A stretch of DNA of 40,208 nt from Mesorhizobium sp. L2C084A000 (GCF_000502875.1 NZ_AYWX01000015.1:80928-121135); one strand, 5' to 3'. Counted from the first letter of the stretch, positions 31,111-40,161 are shown. Notes: generated from the letters alone by a model not told the origin. Made by a program: numbers and translations.

Positions 31111-33624
31111 CTACCCCCGCTTCAACACCTTCCCCTGCTTGAAAAACTCCTTCCACGGATCGGCTTTCGCCAATTGCTTCAGCGTCGTCTTGTCGCCGAT
31201 CGGGAAAGCGTTCGGCGCCAAGCCGGCCTCGATCTCTGGCCAGGTCACCGGCATCGACACGGTGGCGCCCTTCTTGGCGCGCGACGAATAGGGCGCGACC
31301 GTCGTCGAGCCCCTGCCGTTGCGCAGATAGTCGACGAAGATCTTTCCGGTGCGCGCTTTTTTCGACAGCGTCGCCGTGTAGCGGTCGGGGGCACCCTGCT
31401 CCAGCGCCCTGGCGAAATCATGGGCGAAGGTTTTGACCTCCTCCCAATCCGCCGCTGGTCTCAGCGGCACCATGACGTGAAAGCCCTTGCCGCCCGACGT
31501 CTTGACGAAGTTCGGCAGCGACAGCTCGTCGAGCTTGCCCCTGATATCGAGTGCCGCCTCGCGGACCGCCTTCACGTCGACACCTTCATCGGGATCGAGA
31601 TCGAAGATGATCTGGTCGGGCTTTTCGATCTCATCGATCGTGCACCCCCAAATGTGGATCTCGACCACGCCATACTGGACCAGTGCGGCAACACCATCGA
31701 AATCCCGGATGTACAGGATCTCCTCGCCGTCACTAGGGTCCTTCATGCGGGCGATCTTGTCGCTCATGCCGGCCGAGGCATGTTTCTGGAAGAAACGTTG
31801 GCCACCGACACCGTCCGGCGCCCGCACCAAGCTGAGCGGCCGGTTGACGACAAACTGTTCCATGCGCGGCCAAACCTGCGCGTAATGGTCCAGCAGGCCC
31901 CGCTTGGAGATGTTTTCGTCCGGCCACAGCAGCTTGTCGGGATGCGAGAGTTTTACCGTGGTCGTCATCGATCTAGCGGCTTTGCCACCCGGTGCCGGCT
32001 TGGCCGTGCTCTCGCCTGTCGATGGCTTGCCTGTCGACGCTTTGGGCTTTTCCTGCACGACTTCCTCCGCCGCCTTGTCCTCGCGCAATCCCTGGAACGA
32101 GGCGTGGCGTATTATACGGTCCGAGGTCCAGCTGCGAAACTCCACTTCGCCGACAAGCTCGGGCTTGACCCAGACCAGGCCCTTTCCCTTCGGCACGGCG
32201 GCGGAGAAGGGCGATGTTTTTGCCGTCAATGCATCGAGTTTTGCCTTCAGCTCATTGGCGCCCTTGCCCGAAAAACCGGTGCCGACGCGGCCGGCATAAT
32301 GCAGCTTGCCGCCCTCATGGAAGCCGACGAGGATCGAGCGCAATCCGCGCCCGGTCTTGTCCGACGGCAGATAGCCGCCGATGACGAATTCCTGCCGCGC
32401 CGTGCATTTCGACTTCACCCAGGTCGGGCCTCGGCCGCTGCGATAGGGGGCATCGGCACGCTTTGAGACGACGCCTTCCAGGCCCATGCGGCAGGCATGC
32501 TCCAGCATGATCTTGCCAGGTTCGGAGAAATGGTCGCTGAAGCGGGCCGCGGGATTGTCGGACTGTTCGCCGAGCAGCTCCTGCAAGGCCTGCTTGCGCT
32601 CGACCAGCGGCTCGCGGCGCAAATCCCTTCCGTCGAGGCGCATCAGGTCGAACACGTAATAGACGAACCGATGCGTCCGCTTCGCCGACAGGTCCTGCTG
32701 CAGCAGCGCGAAAGACGAGACGCCGCTGTCGGCGAGCACGACCACCTCGCCATCGATGATGGCGTCGCTGCACTTCAGCCCGGCCAGCTCCGCGACGATC
32801 TCGCTGCCGAATTTCTTTGTCCAGTCGAGGCCGGTCCGGGTCAGCAGCCGCACATCGGTGCCGGCGATCTGCGCCTGCATGCGGTAGCCGTCGAACTTCA
32901 CCTCATGCAGCCAGTCCTTGCCCGGCGGTGCATCGCGCTCCAGCGTGGCCAGCTGCGGCTCGATGAAGTCGAGGCGTTTGCCGGGTTTCGCTTTGCCGGC
33001 GGCCGGCTTGTTGGAATGCCATACTTTCGGCTTCTCACCCTTTGCGGACTTGCCCTCGCCGACCTCCTCGATGGTCAGGCCGGACTTCACCGATTCTGGC
33101 GCTTCCTTGAGGATGTCCTCGCCAGGACGCGCTGCGGCATCGTCCGACTTGATCAGCAGCCAGTTGTCGCGTTTTTCACCCGCACGCGGCTTCAGCCGCA
33201 CCAGATGCCATGCCCCATGCAGCTTGTGGCCCTCAAGCTCAAAGCTGATATGGCCCTTCTTCATCGCCTTGGCCGGGTCGATCTCGGGGGTCCAGGTGCC
33301 CTCGTCCCAAACGATGACCGAACCGCCGCCATATTCGCCCTTGGGAATGGTGCCCTCGAACGGCGCATAGTCGATCGGGTGGTCCTCGACATGCACGGCG
33401 AGCCGCTTCTCATGCGGGTCGAGGCTCGGGCCGCGCGTCACCGCCCAGCTCCACAGCACGCCGTCATGCTCAAGCCGCAGGTCGTAATGCAGCCGCGTCG
33501 CGGCATGCTTGTGGATGACGAAGATGCCGCCGGCCTCGCCCTTCTTGGCCAGGGCAACCTTGCCGGCCGGTTCGGCGGTCTTCTTGAAATCGCGCTTGGA
33601 ATGATATTGTTCGAGGCTGGCCAT
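31111..33624 (-). CDS. ligD: Multifunctional DNA ligase D (PE-LIG-POL)
   Basis: The 837-residue protein has three domains. Residues about 30-150 are the phosphoesterase domain (FVIHKHAATRLHYDLRLEHD, PKGEYGGGSVIVWDEGTW). Residues about 215-515 are the ATP-dependent ligase, with the adenylated Lys243 in HEVKFDGYRMQ and the IDGEVVVLAD motif. Residues about 550-837 are the primase/polymerase domain, with the metal-binding DLDPDEGVD. The order PE-LIG-POL is that of Pseudomonas-type LigD. It repairs double-strand breaks with Ku, encoded 12 bp upstream in the same operon. An alanine/lysine-rich linker joins LIG and POL. Confidence 0.95.
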   Translation of the reverse strand: MASLEQYHSKRDFKKTAEPAGKVALAKKGEAGGIFVIHKHAATRLHYDLRLEHDGVLWSWAVTRGPSLDPHEKRLAVHVEDHPIDYAPFEGTIPKGEYGGGSVIVWDEGTWTPEIDPAKAMKKGHISFELEGHKLHGAWHLVRLKPRAGEKRDNWLLIKSDDAAARPGEDILKEAPESVKSGLTIEEVGEGKSAKGEKPKVWHSNKPAAGKAKPGKRLDFIEPQLATLERDAPPGKDWLHEVKFDGYRMQAQIAGTDVRLLTRTGLDWTKKFGSEIVAELAGLKCSDAIIDGEVVVLADSGVSSFALLQQDLSAKRTHRFVYYVFDLMRLDGRDLRREPLVERKQALQELLGEQSDNPAARFSDHFSEPGKIMLEHACRMGLEGVVSKRADAPYRSGRGPTWVKSKCTARQEFVIGGYLPSDKTGRGLRSILVGFHEGGKLHYAGRVGTGFSGKGANELKAKLDALTAKTSPFSAAVPKGKGLVWVKPELVGEVEFRSWTSDRIIRHASFQGLREDKAAEEVVQEKPKASTGKPSTGESTAKPAPGGKAARSMTTTVKLSHPDKLLWPDENISKRGLLDHYAQVWPRMEQFVVNRPLSLVRAPDGVGGQRFFQKHASAGMSDKIARMKDPSDGEEILYIRDFDGVAALVQYGVVEIHIWGCTIDEIEKPDQIIFDLDPDEGVDVKAVREAALDIRGKLDELSLPNFVKTSGGKGFHVMVPLRPAADWEEVKTFAHDFARALEQGAPDRYTATLSKKARTGKIFVDYLRNGRGSTTVAPYSSRAKKGATVSMPVTWPEIEAGLAPNAFPIGDKTTLKQLAKADPWKEFFKQGKVLKRG

Positions 33625-33636
33625 CCGTTGGGTTCC

Positions 33637-34506
33637 TCAGGCCGATTTGCGTTTGGGCGCGCTGCCTTTCGGCTTGGCGCGTTTGGCCGCCGGCTTGGCT
33701 TTCGCCGACGAAGGCTTTTTCGATGACCCGGAGTCCGACAGGCTCTTCTTCAGCGCGTCGAACAGATTGACGACATTGGAAGGTTTGGGCGCCGCTTTGG
33801 CCTTCGGCGCCCTGTGGCCGGCCTTCTTGGCGCGGATCAGCTCCAGCAGCGCCTCCTCGTATTTGTCGTCGAATTTCGAGGGGTCGAACTTCGTCTTCTT
33901 CTTGTCGATGATCAACTCGGCGAGGTCGGTCATCTCCTGATCGGTCTTCACGGACTCGATGTCGCCGAACACGGTTTCCGGTTGGCGCACCGTGTTGTCG
34001 TAGCGCAAGGTCGTCAGCACCATCCCTTTGCCGAGCGGCTCGATAACCACCGGCCGTTCGCGTCGGTAGAGCACGATACGCGCCAACCCGGCCATCTTCT
34101 TGCCCGCCGTCGCATCCCGGATGACGGCGAACGCCTCTTCCGACACCTTGTCGGCCGGGGCGACATAATAGGGCGTATCGAGATAGATCTGCTGGATCGA
34201 AGCTTTGTCGACGAAACCGTCCAGCGCCATCGTGTGCGAGGATTCGATCTGTACCGCCTCGATCTCGTCCTCCTCGATATGGATGAAATCGCCATCGTCG
34301 AGTTCATAGCCCTTGACCTCCTCATCCTCCTCCAGCGGCTTGCCGGTTTCGGCATCGACATAGAGCCGCTTCACCGTGTTGCCGGTCTTGCGGTTGAGAA
34401 TGCGAAACGAGACCCGCTCCGTGTGGGTGACGACATTGGTCAGTTCGACGGCACAGGTGACCAGCGATAGCTTCAGATAGCCCTTCCAGGCCGGACGCGG
34501 CGCCAT
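33637..34506 (-). CDS. ku: Ku, non-homologous end-joining protein
   Basis: The 289-residue bacterial Ku begins RPAWKGYLKLSLVTCAVEL and contains the core strands VSFRILNRKTGNTVKRLYVD and KGYELDDGDFIHIEEDEIEA, followed by IQQIYLDTPYYVAPADK. The last 40 residues are Lys/Ala/Ser-rich, a tail known in other Ku proteins to affect DNA binding. It binds DNA ends as a homodimer and recruits LigD. GGAAGGGAAGAG precedes the ATG. It is the first gene of the ku-ligD pair. Confidence 0.95.
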   Translation of the reverse strand: MAPRPAWKGYLKLSLVTCAVELTNVVTHTERVSFRILNRKTGNTVKRLYVDAETGKPLEEDEEVKGYELDDGDFIHIEEDEIEAVQIESSHTMALDGFVDKASIQQIYLDTPYYVAPADKVSEEAFAVIRDATAGKKMAGLARIVLYRRERPVVIEPLGKGMVLTTLRYDNTVRQPETVFGDIESVKTDQEMTDLAELIIDKKKTKFDPSKFDDKYEEALLELIRAKKAGHRAPKAKAAPKPSNVVNLFDALKKSLSDSGSSKKPSSAKAKPAAKRAKPKGSAPKRKSA

Positions 34507-34884
34507 GAGCTCTTCCCTTCCAGAACGAGATGAAGGTGAGAACGGACAGACCGCGCTTCAGTTCCGCGCTCACGCGCCGATCTGGATGCCGAGGGCCACC
34601 CGTGGCGTTCTGGCCGCCAGCACGGAAATTTCGCGAGCGCGGCAAAAGTTGAAACAGAACCGCGCACGGGCGACATTCAAACGAAACATATGTGATGCAA
34701 AAGTCACATTGACCGGAATGCCGACCAACTGCACCGAAAGACCCCGAATCAGCCGCATTCCAGCCACGAAGCGAGGCATTTTCGACCAGATATTAACATC
34801 ACGTTCACCGACTATTCACGCCTCGACGCTATGATGACCGCAATTCGGAAGGGACATCCGAAAATCGGGACAGGGACCAGGGTA
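34507..34884. other. Gap upstream of ku with an inverted repeat
   Basis: No convincing gene lies in these 378 bp; the short open frame on the minus strand (34570-34779) has no recognisable product or ribosome binding site. ATGTGA (34690-34695) and TCACAT (34704-34709) are inverted arms with eight bases between, near a change from GC-rich to AT-richer sequence. This might be an operator; the spacing does not fit the six-base spacer of CRP/FNR sites. Confidence 0.35.
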
Positions 34885-35025
34885 ATGAACTTCCTCGCGC
34901 ACCTCATCGGCTATGCCGCCGCAATCCGCGAATTCATCGCGCCGACTTATCGGCCCGAGCGCTATTACATGCGCGGCCCCGGCCCGGCCTGCGCCCGTCG
35001 CGGCAACTCGCTGGGCGCGCACTGA
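34885..35025 (+). CDS. Possible small protein (46 aa)
   Basis: An AGGGACCAGGG ribosome-binding stretch precedes ATG 34885. The 46-residue product starts MNFLAHLIGYAAAIREFIAP, continues TYRPERYYMRGPGPACARRG and has one weak hydrophobic helix. It resembles nothing I can name. Start and codon use are plausible, but at this length chance cannot be excluded. Confidence 0.4.
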   Translation: MNFLAHLIGYAAAIREFIAPTYRPERYYMRGPGPACARRGNSLGAH

Positions 35026-35027
35026 TC

Positions 35028-35153
35028 ATGGCTTTCGAAAATCGCCACGACAGCCGGATCTGCAGGCCCGCCGCCTCTACCCGCGCCACCACCTATCGCG
35101 CCGAGCGTCCCGCTCTCGCCGACAGGCGCCGTGCGACATCGCCACGGCTTTGA
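35028..35153 (+). CDS. Possible very small basic protein (41 aa)
   Basis: An ATG two bases after the stop of the 46-residue frame opens a frame with product MAFENRHDSRICRPAASTRA, Arg-rich to the end. The tight spacing suggests coupling with the preceding frame. There is no independent support; an arginine-rich chance frame in GC-rich DNA is an equally good explanation. Confidence 0.22.
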   Translation: MAFENRHDSRICRPAASTRATTYRAERPALADRRRATSPRL

Positions 35154-35204
35154 TACCGACGCTGGCCGGCTTAGTGTCGTAGGACACGAGCAGCCGAGGC
35201 CAGC

Positions 35205-35666
35205 TTGACCGACCATTCCCAACCCAGTCGACCCAAGTCAAACCGTCCCTCCGGAACAACTCTCGACGCACGCTATCCATTGATCGTTTTCGATGGCGTC
35301 TGCGTGCTCTGTTCCGGCTTCGTGCGCATGGTGGTCAGGCTCGACCGCCAAGGCCGTTTCCGCTTCGCCACGGCGCAGTCGCCCTTCGGTGAAACGCTGT
35401 TCCGGAGGCATGGACTGCGCACGGACTCTTACGAAACCAATCTCGTCCTGATCGACGGCGTCGCCTTCACGCGGCTTGACAGCTTCGTCGCCGTCATGGC
35501 GGAACTCGGCTGGCCCTGGCGGGCGGCAAAAGCGCTGTTGCTGCTGCCGCGCCCGCTGCGTGATTGGCTCTACGATCGCATCGCCAAGAACCGCTACGCC
35601 CTGTTCGGCAGGAAGGACAGCTGCGAGATCCCCGCACCCGAGCTGCGGGAACGGTTCCTTGGCTAG
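35205..35666 (+). CDS. DCC-family thiol-disulfide oxidoreductase-like protein (DUF393)
   Basis: The 153-residue protein starts with TTG at 35205 (GAGG upstream); there is no ATG before the domain. It has the family's DxxCxxC: FDGVCVLCSGFVRMVVRLD at about 29-47. It continues with FATAQSPFGETLFRRHGL and VLIDGVAFTRLDSFVAVMAE, and ends RYALFGRKDSC. DCC proteins are thioredoxin-fold relatives of unknown physiological role, thought to act in thiol redox reactions. It is encoded alone. Confidence 0.85.
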   Translation: MTDHSQPSRPKSNRPSGTTLDARYPLIVFDGVCVLCSGFVRMVVRLDRQGRFRFATAQSPFGETLFRRHGLRTDSYETNLVLIDGVAFTRLDSFVAVMAELGWPWRAAKALLLLPRPLRDWLYDRIAKNRYALFGRKDSCEIPAPELRERFLG

Positions 35667-35847
35667 AAAACGTGGGGAGCAGCGCGTGAAGCGTCTCATC
35701 TAACACCGACGGCTTCTGGCGGCTGCATTGTCCATTTGCGTTGCCAAGGTGGCTGTGATCGCTGCCCACATTGTTCGAAGCTGCCGAGGGTAGCCGCTTC
35801 CACGTTCCCGGCGAGATTTCTCATCTGCTCAGAAGGCCGATCACGCG

Positions 35848-36231
35848 TTATCGTGGTTGGCCGGTGCCATCCGGCCCGCATGGCTCAAGCACGATCGGTC
35901 TGCCTGCAGTCTTGCCGAGCTCCCTGCAGCCCTGAGCCGTGCACAGCGTCCACCCGTCACCGGTCGCGCCGGAGGCGGCCAGCACGACGCGCCGCTGCGG
36001 GCCGACATCAGGCGCATAGATCCACCAGCCGTCGCGCAGCACCGCGCCTTCCGGGGGCTCCATGCCGGCACCCGAACCCTCGATCCGGGCTTCGACCACC
36101 TGCAGGCCGGAAGGCGTGATCTTCCAGTCCTCCTCCCACCGCGTCCGTTCCACCGACTGCGTCCAGGACAGCGTGAAGGCGGCAACGGAGAGCGTCACCG
36201 TCTTGCCGGCGGCCAGGATGCACAGGCTCAT
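35848..36231 (-). CDS. DUF1850 protein associated with TAXI-TRAP transporter
   Basis: The 127-residue protein starts at ATG 36231, overlapping the stop of the TRAP permease gene by 4 bp (ATGA). Its pattern matches DUF1850: a hydrophobic start (ILAAGKTVTLSVAAFTLSWT), HSVERTRWEEDW-like central sequence (here QSVERTRWEEDWKI) and RIEGSGAGMEPPEGAVLRDG. DUF1850 genes commonly accompany TAXI-type TRAP transporters. The function is unknown; an accessory role in the transporter is inferred from the coupling. Confidence 0.8.
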   Translation of the reverse strand: MSLCILAAGKTVTLSVAAFTLSWTQSVERTRWEEDWKITPSGLQVVEARIEGSGAGMEPPEGAVLRDGWWIYAPDVGPQRRVVLAASGATGDGWTLCTAQGCRELGKTAGRPIVLEPCGPDGTGQPR

Positions 36232-38345
36232 GCTTTGGCGGCCTGCCGTGAGCGAAAACAGTGCCAGCCGATCCAGGCCAGCGCCAGCACCCAGCCGGCC
36301 TCGTCGGTGAGCGGCACCGCAGCGACCAGAAGCACGCCGGCCGCGAAGGCGATGAGCCGTTCCCACAACGCCATGCGGCGGGCGAGAAAGCCGACGGCGG
36401 CGGCACCCCACAACACGATGCCCATGCACGCCTTGGCGACGATGTATGCGACCTCGACGGGATAGCCGAACTGGGCGGCGATTGGCCCGGCGTCCTGCAG
36501 CATCAGCGCCGGCGTATAGACCGCCATGAACGGCACGACGAAGCCGGCAATGGCGAGCTTGGTCGCCTGGATGCCGATCTTGAGGCCGCTTTCCCTAGCC
36601 ATCGGTGCGGCGGCAAACGCGGCCAGCGCCACCGGCGGCGTCAAATCGGCCATGATGCCGAAATAGAACACGAACATGTGGCTGACCAGCAGCGGCACGC
36701 CGAGTTCCAGCAGCGCCGGCCCGGCCAGCGACGAGGTGATGATGTAGTTGGGGATGGTCGGGATGCCCATGCCGAGCACCAGGCAGGTGACCATGGTCAA
36801 CACCAGCGACAGGAACAGATTGTCCTGGCCGATCGAGATGATCCAGCCGATGAAGGTCGAGGCGATGCCGGTCAGCGTCAGCGTGCCGATGACGATGCCG
36901 ACGATGGCGCAGGCAATGCCGACCGGCAGCGCGTTCTTGGCGCCTTCGGCAAGCGAGTCGACGCAGATTTGCAACGTCTCGCGGCCGCCCTTGAACGTGA
37001 AGCAGGCGACGACCAGTGCGGCGATCACCAGGCCGAGGAGGTTGACGCCGAACTTCATGAACGAAGCGGCGGCAAGCCCGAGCGCGATCCAGAAGACGAT
37101 GCGGAAGGCGAGCGGTCCGATCGCCGCCGCCAGCGGCGTGCCGAGGATGAGCACGATGGTCAGCGCCAGGCCCATCGTGCCGGCGAAGATCGGCGTGTAG
37201 CCGGCCAACAGCAGATAGATCAGCGCTGCCAGCGGCAGCACCAGCGGCCAGTGTTGCCGCACCGCGTCCCACGGGTTGGGCAGCTCGGCCTTGGCCATGC
37301 CGTGCAGGCCGGCCTTGCCGGCTTCCAGATGCACCTGCCAGAAGCAGGCGCCGAAATAGAGCAGCGCCGGGATGATCGCCGCCTTGACCACTTCGGCATA
37401 AGGCACGTTCAGCGTCTCGGCCATGATGAAGGCGACCGCGCCCATCACCGGCGGCATGATCTGGCCGCCCATCGAGGAGGTCGCCTCGACGGCGCCGGCA
37501 AAGGCCGAGCGGAAGCCGAAGCGCTTCATCAGCGGGATGGTGAACTGGCCGCTGGCCACCACATTGGCGACGCCCGAGCCGGAAATGGTGCCCATCAGCG
37601 CCGACGACAGCACGCAGACCTGCGCCGGGCCGCCGCGCCATGTGCCGACAAGGCCGAGCGCGAAATCGTTGAACAGCGCGATCATGCCGGCACGTTCGAG
37701 GAAGGCGGCAAAGACGACGAAGATGAAGATGTAGGCGGCCGAGACATAGATCGGCGTGCCGTAGATGCCTTCGGTGCCGTAGGCGAAGGTGTCGACGAGC
37801 TGGGCGAAATCATAGCCGCGATGGATGAGCGGCGGCGGCAAATGGTTGCCGACGAAGCAATAGGCGAGGAAGATGAAGGCGATGACCGCCAGCGGCAGGC
37901 CCATCAGCCGCCGCGCGGCTTCGAAGACAAGCACCACCAGCACCGCGCCGACGATCAGATCGGGCGTGGTCAGGAAGCCGGAGCGCCGGATGAGGTCGGT
38001 GTAGAACACCCAATTGTACAGGCCGGTGCCGAAGCCGAGCGCCCCGAGCGTCCAGAACGCGGCTTTCGCCGGCAGGCTCTTGGCGCGCAGATTGGCAATC
38101 AGGCCAAAGCCAAGCAGCAGCAGGAAGCCGACATGCATGGCCCGCACCACCTGGCTCGGAATGCTGCCATAGGCGGCGACATAAATCTGGAACACGGAAA
38201 AGGCGACGGCGATGAGAAAGGCGGCCTTGCCGGCGATGCCGTCGCCGAAGCCTGGCGGCAGGCCTTCGACCTGCTCTTCGACGACAGGAAGATGGAAGGT
38301 GGCGGATTTGCCGTCGGGTATTGTTCCAGACGTTGCTTCGCTCAT
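36228..38345 (-). CDS. Fused TRAP transporter permease (DctQ-DctM type)
   Basis: The 705-residue membrane protein is the fused 4TM/12TM form of TRAP permeases found with TAXI binding proteins. The N-terminal part (about 35-200) is DctQ-like. The large part has the DctM pattern with SSALMGTISGSGVANVVASG, SSMGGQIMPPVMGAVAFIMA, VLGMGIPTIPNYIITSSLAG and DLTPPVALAAFAAAPMA. It takes up an organic anion by a sodium- or proton-driven mechanism with the periplasmic protein encoded at 38573-39532. A RIME-like element with 40-bp inverted arms lies between the two genes. Confidence 0.93.
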   Translation of the reverse strand: MSEATSGTIPDGKSATFHLPVVEEQVEGLPPGFGDGIAGKAAFLIAVAFSVFQIYVAAYGSIPSQVVRAMHVGFLLLLGFGLIANLRAKSLPAKAAFWTLGALGFGTGLYNWVFYTDLIRRSGFLTTPDLIVGAVLVVLVFEAARRLMGLPLAVIAFIFLAYCFVGNHLPPPLIHRGYDFAQLVDTFAYGTEGIYGTPIYVSAAYIFIFVVFAAFLERAGMIALFNDFALGLVGTWRGGPAQVCVLSSALMGTISGSGVANVVASGQFTIPLMKRFGFRSAFAGAVEATSSMGGQIMPPVMGAVAFIMAETLNVPYAEVVKAAIIPALLYFGACFWQVHLEAGKAGLHGMAKAELPNPWDAVRQHWPLVLPLAALIYLLLAGYTPIFAGTMGLALTIVLILGTPLAAAIGPLAFRIVFWIALGLAAASFMKFGVNLLGLVIAALVVACFTFKGGRETLQICVDSLAEGAKNALPVGIACAIVGIVIGTLTLTGIASTFIGWIISIGQDNLFLSLVLTMVTCLVLGMGIPTIPNYIITSSLAGPALLELGVPLLVSHMFVFYFGIMADLTPPVALAAFAAAPMARESGLKIGIQATKLAIAGFVVPFMAVYTPALMLQDAGPIAAQFGYPVEVAYIVAKACMGIVLWGAAAVGFLARRMALWERLIAFAAGVLLVAAVPLTDEAGWVLALAWIGWHCFRSRQAAKA

Positions 38346-38380
38346 CCGACGGTCTCCAAAAGGAGCGAAGTGTAGTGCGT

Positions 38381-38542
38381 GGCGCCCCCCTCTGCCCTGC
38401 CGGGCATCTCCCCCTCAAGGGAGGAGATCAGCAGCGTTGGTGTCTGCGCACGTCCTGCAACGTTAGCGATTGGCGAAGGGTGTGGTGACGTCCAATCTCC
38501 CCCCTTGAGGGGGAGATGCCCGGCAGGGCAGAGGGGGGCGCC
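38381..38542. repeat. RIME-like element, copy D, perfect 40-bp inverted arms
   Basis: Bases 38381-38420 and 38503-38542 are exact reverse complements over all 40 positions; the outer end is GGCGCCCCCCTCTGCCCTGC. Each arm also folds on its own, around ATCTCCCCC-type stems. The 162-bp element lies between the TAXI binding-protein gene and the TRAP permease gene, both on the minus strand. In the mRNA it would form a very stable structure, which may favour binding-protein synthesis over permease synthesis. Confidence 0.85.
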
Positions 38543-38572
38543 TGGCGAAGACATGTCAGGTTGCCACGCGTC

Positions 38573-39532
38573 TTACTTCAACAGCCCCTTCTCCTTGTAA
38601 TAACGCTCGGCACCGGGGTGCAGCGGCACCGGCATGCCGTCGAGCGCCTTGGCCGGGTCGATCGCCTTGGCGGCGGCGTGGGCCGCGGCAAGCTGGTCGA
38701 GATGCTCGAACAAAAGCTTGGTCATCTGGTAGGCGGTTTCGTCGGAGACATCGGCGCGGGTGATGAGGAAATTGCCGACGGCGGCGGTCGCGACATCCTC
38801 GCTCTGGCCCTCATAGGTGCCCTTGGGAATGACCACCGAAAGATAGGGCGAGCCGATTTTGGCGACATCCTCGGCCGGCACCGCCACGACATTGATCGGC
38901 ACCGAGGTGGCGAGGTCGCGGATCGAGGCGACGCCGAGCCCGGCCGATTGCAGCGTGGCGTCGAGCTGCCGGTTTTTGATCAGTTCGACCGATTCGGCGA
39001 AGGGCAGGTATTCGACCCGGCCGAGATCCTCATATTTCAGCCCGGCGGCGGCGAAGATGGCGCGGGCGTTGAGCTCGGTGCCGGAGGCAGGCGCGCCGAC
39101 CGACAGGCTCTTGCCCTTGAGGTCGGCCAGCGTCTTGATGCCGGACTCCTGGCTGGCGACGATCTGGATATAATTGGGATAGATGGCGGCGATGCCGCGC
39201 AATTTATCGAGCTTGCCGGGGAAACCGGCCTCGGCATTGCCTTCGGCGGCCAGCTTGACGGAATCGCCCAGCGCAAACGCAATCTCGCCCTTGCCCTGCT
39301 GCAACAGATTGAGGTTTTCGACCGAAGCCTTTGTCGCCTGCACCTGGGTGCGTGCGCCTTCGATGCCCTTGCCGTAGATTTCCGACAGCGCCACGCCGAG
39401 CGGATAATAGACGCCGGATGTGCCGCCGGTCAGCACATTGATGAATTCCTGCGCCCTGGCTGAGATGGTGCCCAGGCCAAGCGAGAGCGCCACGGCACCG
39501 GCTGCAACGAATTTCGTTCTGAAATTGAACAT
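38573..39532 (-). CDS. TAXI-family TRAP transporter solute-binding protein
   Basis: The ATG at 39532 with GGAGATCCG just upstream gives 319 residues. The signal peptide (FVAAGAVALSLGLGTISARA) is cut at about residue 23-24. The mature protein has the TAXI pattern: INVLTGGTSGVYYPLGVALS, QATKASVENLNLLQQGKGEI, DLKGKSLSVGAPASGTELNA and PLHPGAERYYKEKGL at the end. It captures the substrate in the periplasm for the fused permease encoded downstream; the substrate (glutamate-like or another carboxylate) is not known. It is the first gene of the operon. Confidence 0.93.
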   Translation of the reverse strand: MFNFRTKFVAAGAVALSLGLGTISARAQEFINVLTGGTSGVYYPLGVALSEIYGKGIEGARTQVQATKASVENLNLLQQGKGEIAFALGDSVKLAAEGNAEAGFPGKLDKLRGIAAIYPNYIQIVASQESGIKTLADLKGKSLSVGAPASGTELNARAIFAAAGLKYEDLGRVEYLPFAESVELIKNRQLDATLQSAGLGVASIRDLATSVPINVVAVPAEDVAKIGSPYLSVVIPKGTYEGQSEDVATAAVGNFLITRADVSDETAYQMTKLLFEHLDQLAAAHAAAKAIDPAKALDGMPVPLHPGAERYYKEKGLLK

Positions 39533-39792
39533 CGGATCTCCTCCCTGAAAATATCGACGACCGCACCGCCTCCTAGATGCGAACCGGGGCGAGTTTAGAC
39601 AGCGAGCCGCAAATGCCAACCCGCAATTGTGCTCGTTAGACGAACGGTTGAGGGATCAGGAAACAGATGGCCGCTTGCACAAAAAGCCATCGGGGCCGAA
39701 AGTTTTTTGAGCAGCCTGTCGAAATCAGCCACTGCCGCGCGACATACGTCCGGCCTCGCAAGGACGCGGCCTTCGCAAAACGGGAGAAGACC

Positions 39793-40161
39793 ATGCGATA
39801 CATGATTTTGATCAATAGCGACGAAGCCGCATTGGCGAACACGCCGATCGAGAAGGCCCAGCAGATGAGCGCGGCCTATGGCGCCTATACCGAAGCGTTG
39901 AAGAAATCCGGTGCGTGGCTGGCTGGCGAAAGGCTGCGCCCGACCCAGGCCACCACCTCGGTGCGGATCGCTGACGGCAAGACCAACGTGATCGACGGCC
40001 CCTACGCCGACACCAAGGAGCAGCTTGCCGGCTTCTACATGATCGAGGCGGCTGACATCGATACAGCCATCGAATGGGCGGCACGCTGTCCGGCAGCCAG
40101 CACCGGCACGGTCGAATTGCGGCCGATCTGGGAAATGGCCGACTACATGCCCAAGAAATGA
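39793..40161 (+). CDS. YCII/DGPF-domain protein
   Basis: The ATG at 39793 (GGGAGAAGACC upstream) gives 122 residues. The sequence MRYMILINSDEAALANTPIE, then the hallmark VIDGPYADTKEQLAGFYMIE, and CPAASTGTVELRPIWEM identify the YCII-like DGPF family, here DGPY. These proteins are regularly encoded next to ECF42-type sigma factors, with which they are thought to act. The next gene, starting 5 bp later, appears to be one. Confidence 0.9.
   Translation: MRYMILINSDEAALANTPIEKAQQMSAAYGAYTEALKKSGAWLAGERLRPTQATTSVRIADGKTNVIDGPYADTKEQLAGFYMIEAADIDTAIEWAARCPAASTGTVELRPIWEMADYMPKK

Noticed and set aside
34690..34709. CRP/FNR-like site upstream of ku
   Set aside because: The TGTGA and TCACA arms are present but the spacer is eight bases, not six, so it does not fit the family's geometry; kept only as an unassigned inverted repeat.
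34570..34779. A 69-codon frame on the minus strand upstream of ku
   Set aside because: No ribosome binding site, no recognisable sequence, and it covers the probable promoter region of ku.
36261..38375. A 704-codon open frame on the plus strand opposite the TRAP permease
   Set aside because: Its Arg/Asp/Gln/His-rich low-information sequence is the mirror of a hydrophobic membrane protein; no domain or ribosome binding site supports it.
27367..38542. CRISPR array
   Set aside because: The repeats are palindromic, kilobases apart and separated by ordinary genes; there is no regular spacer pattern and no cas gene.
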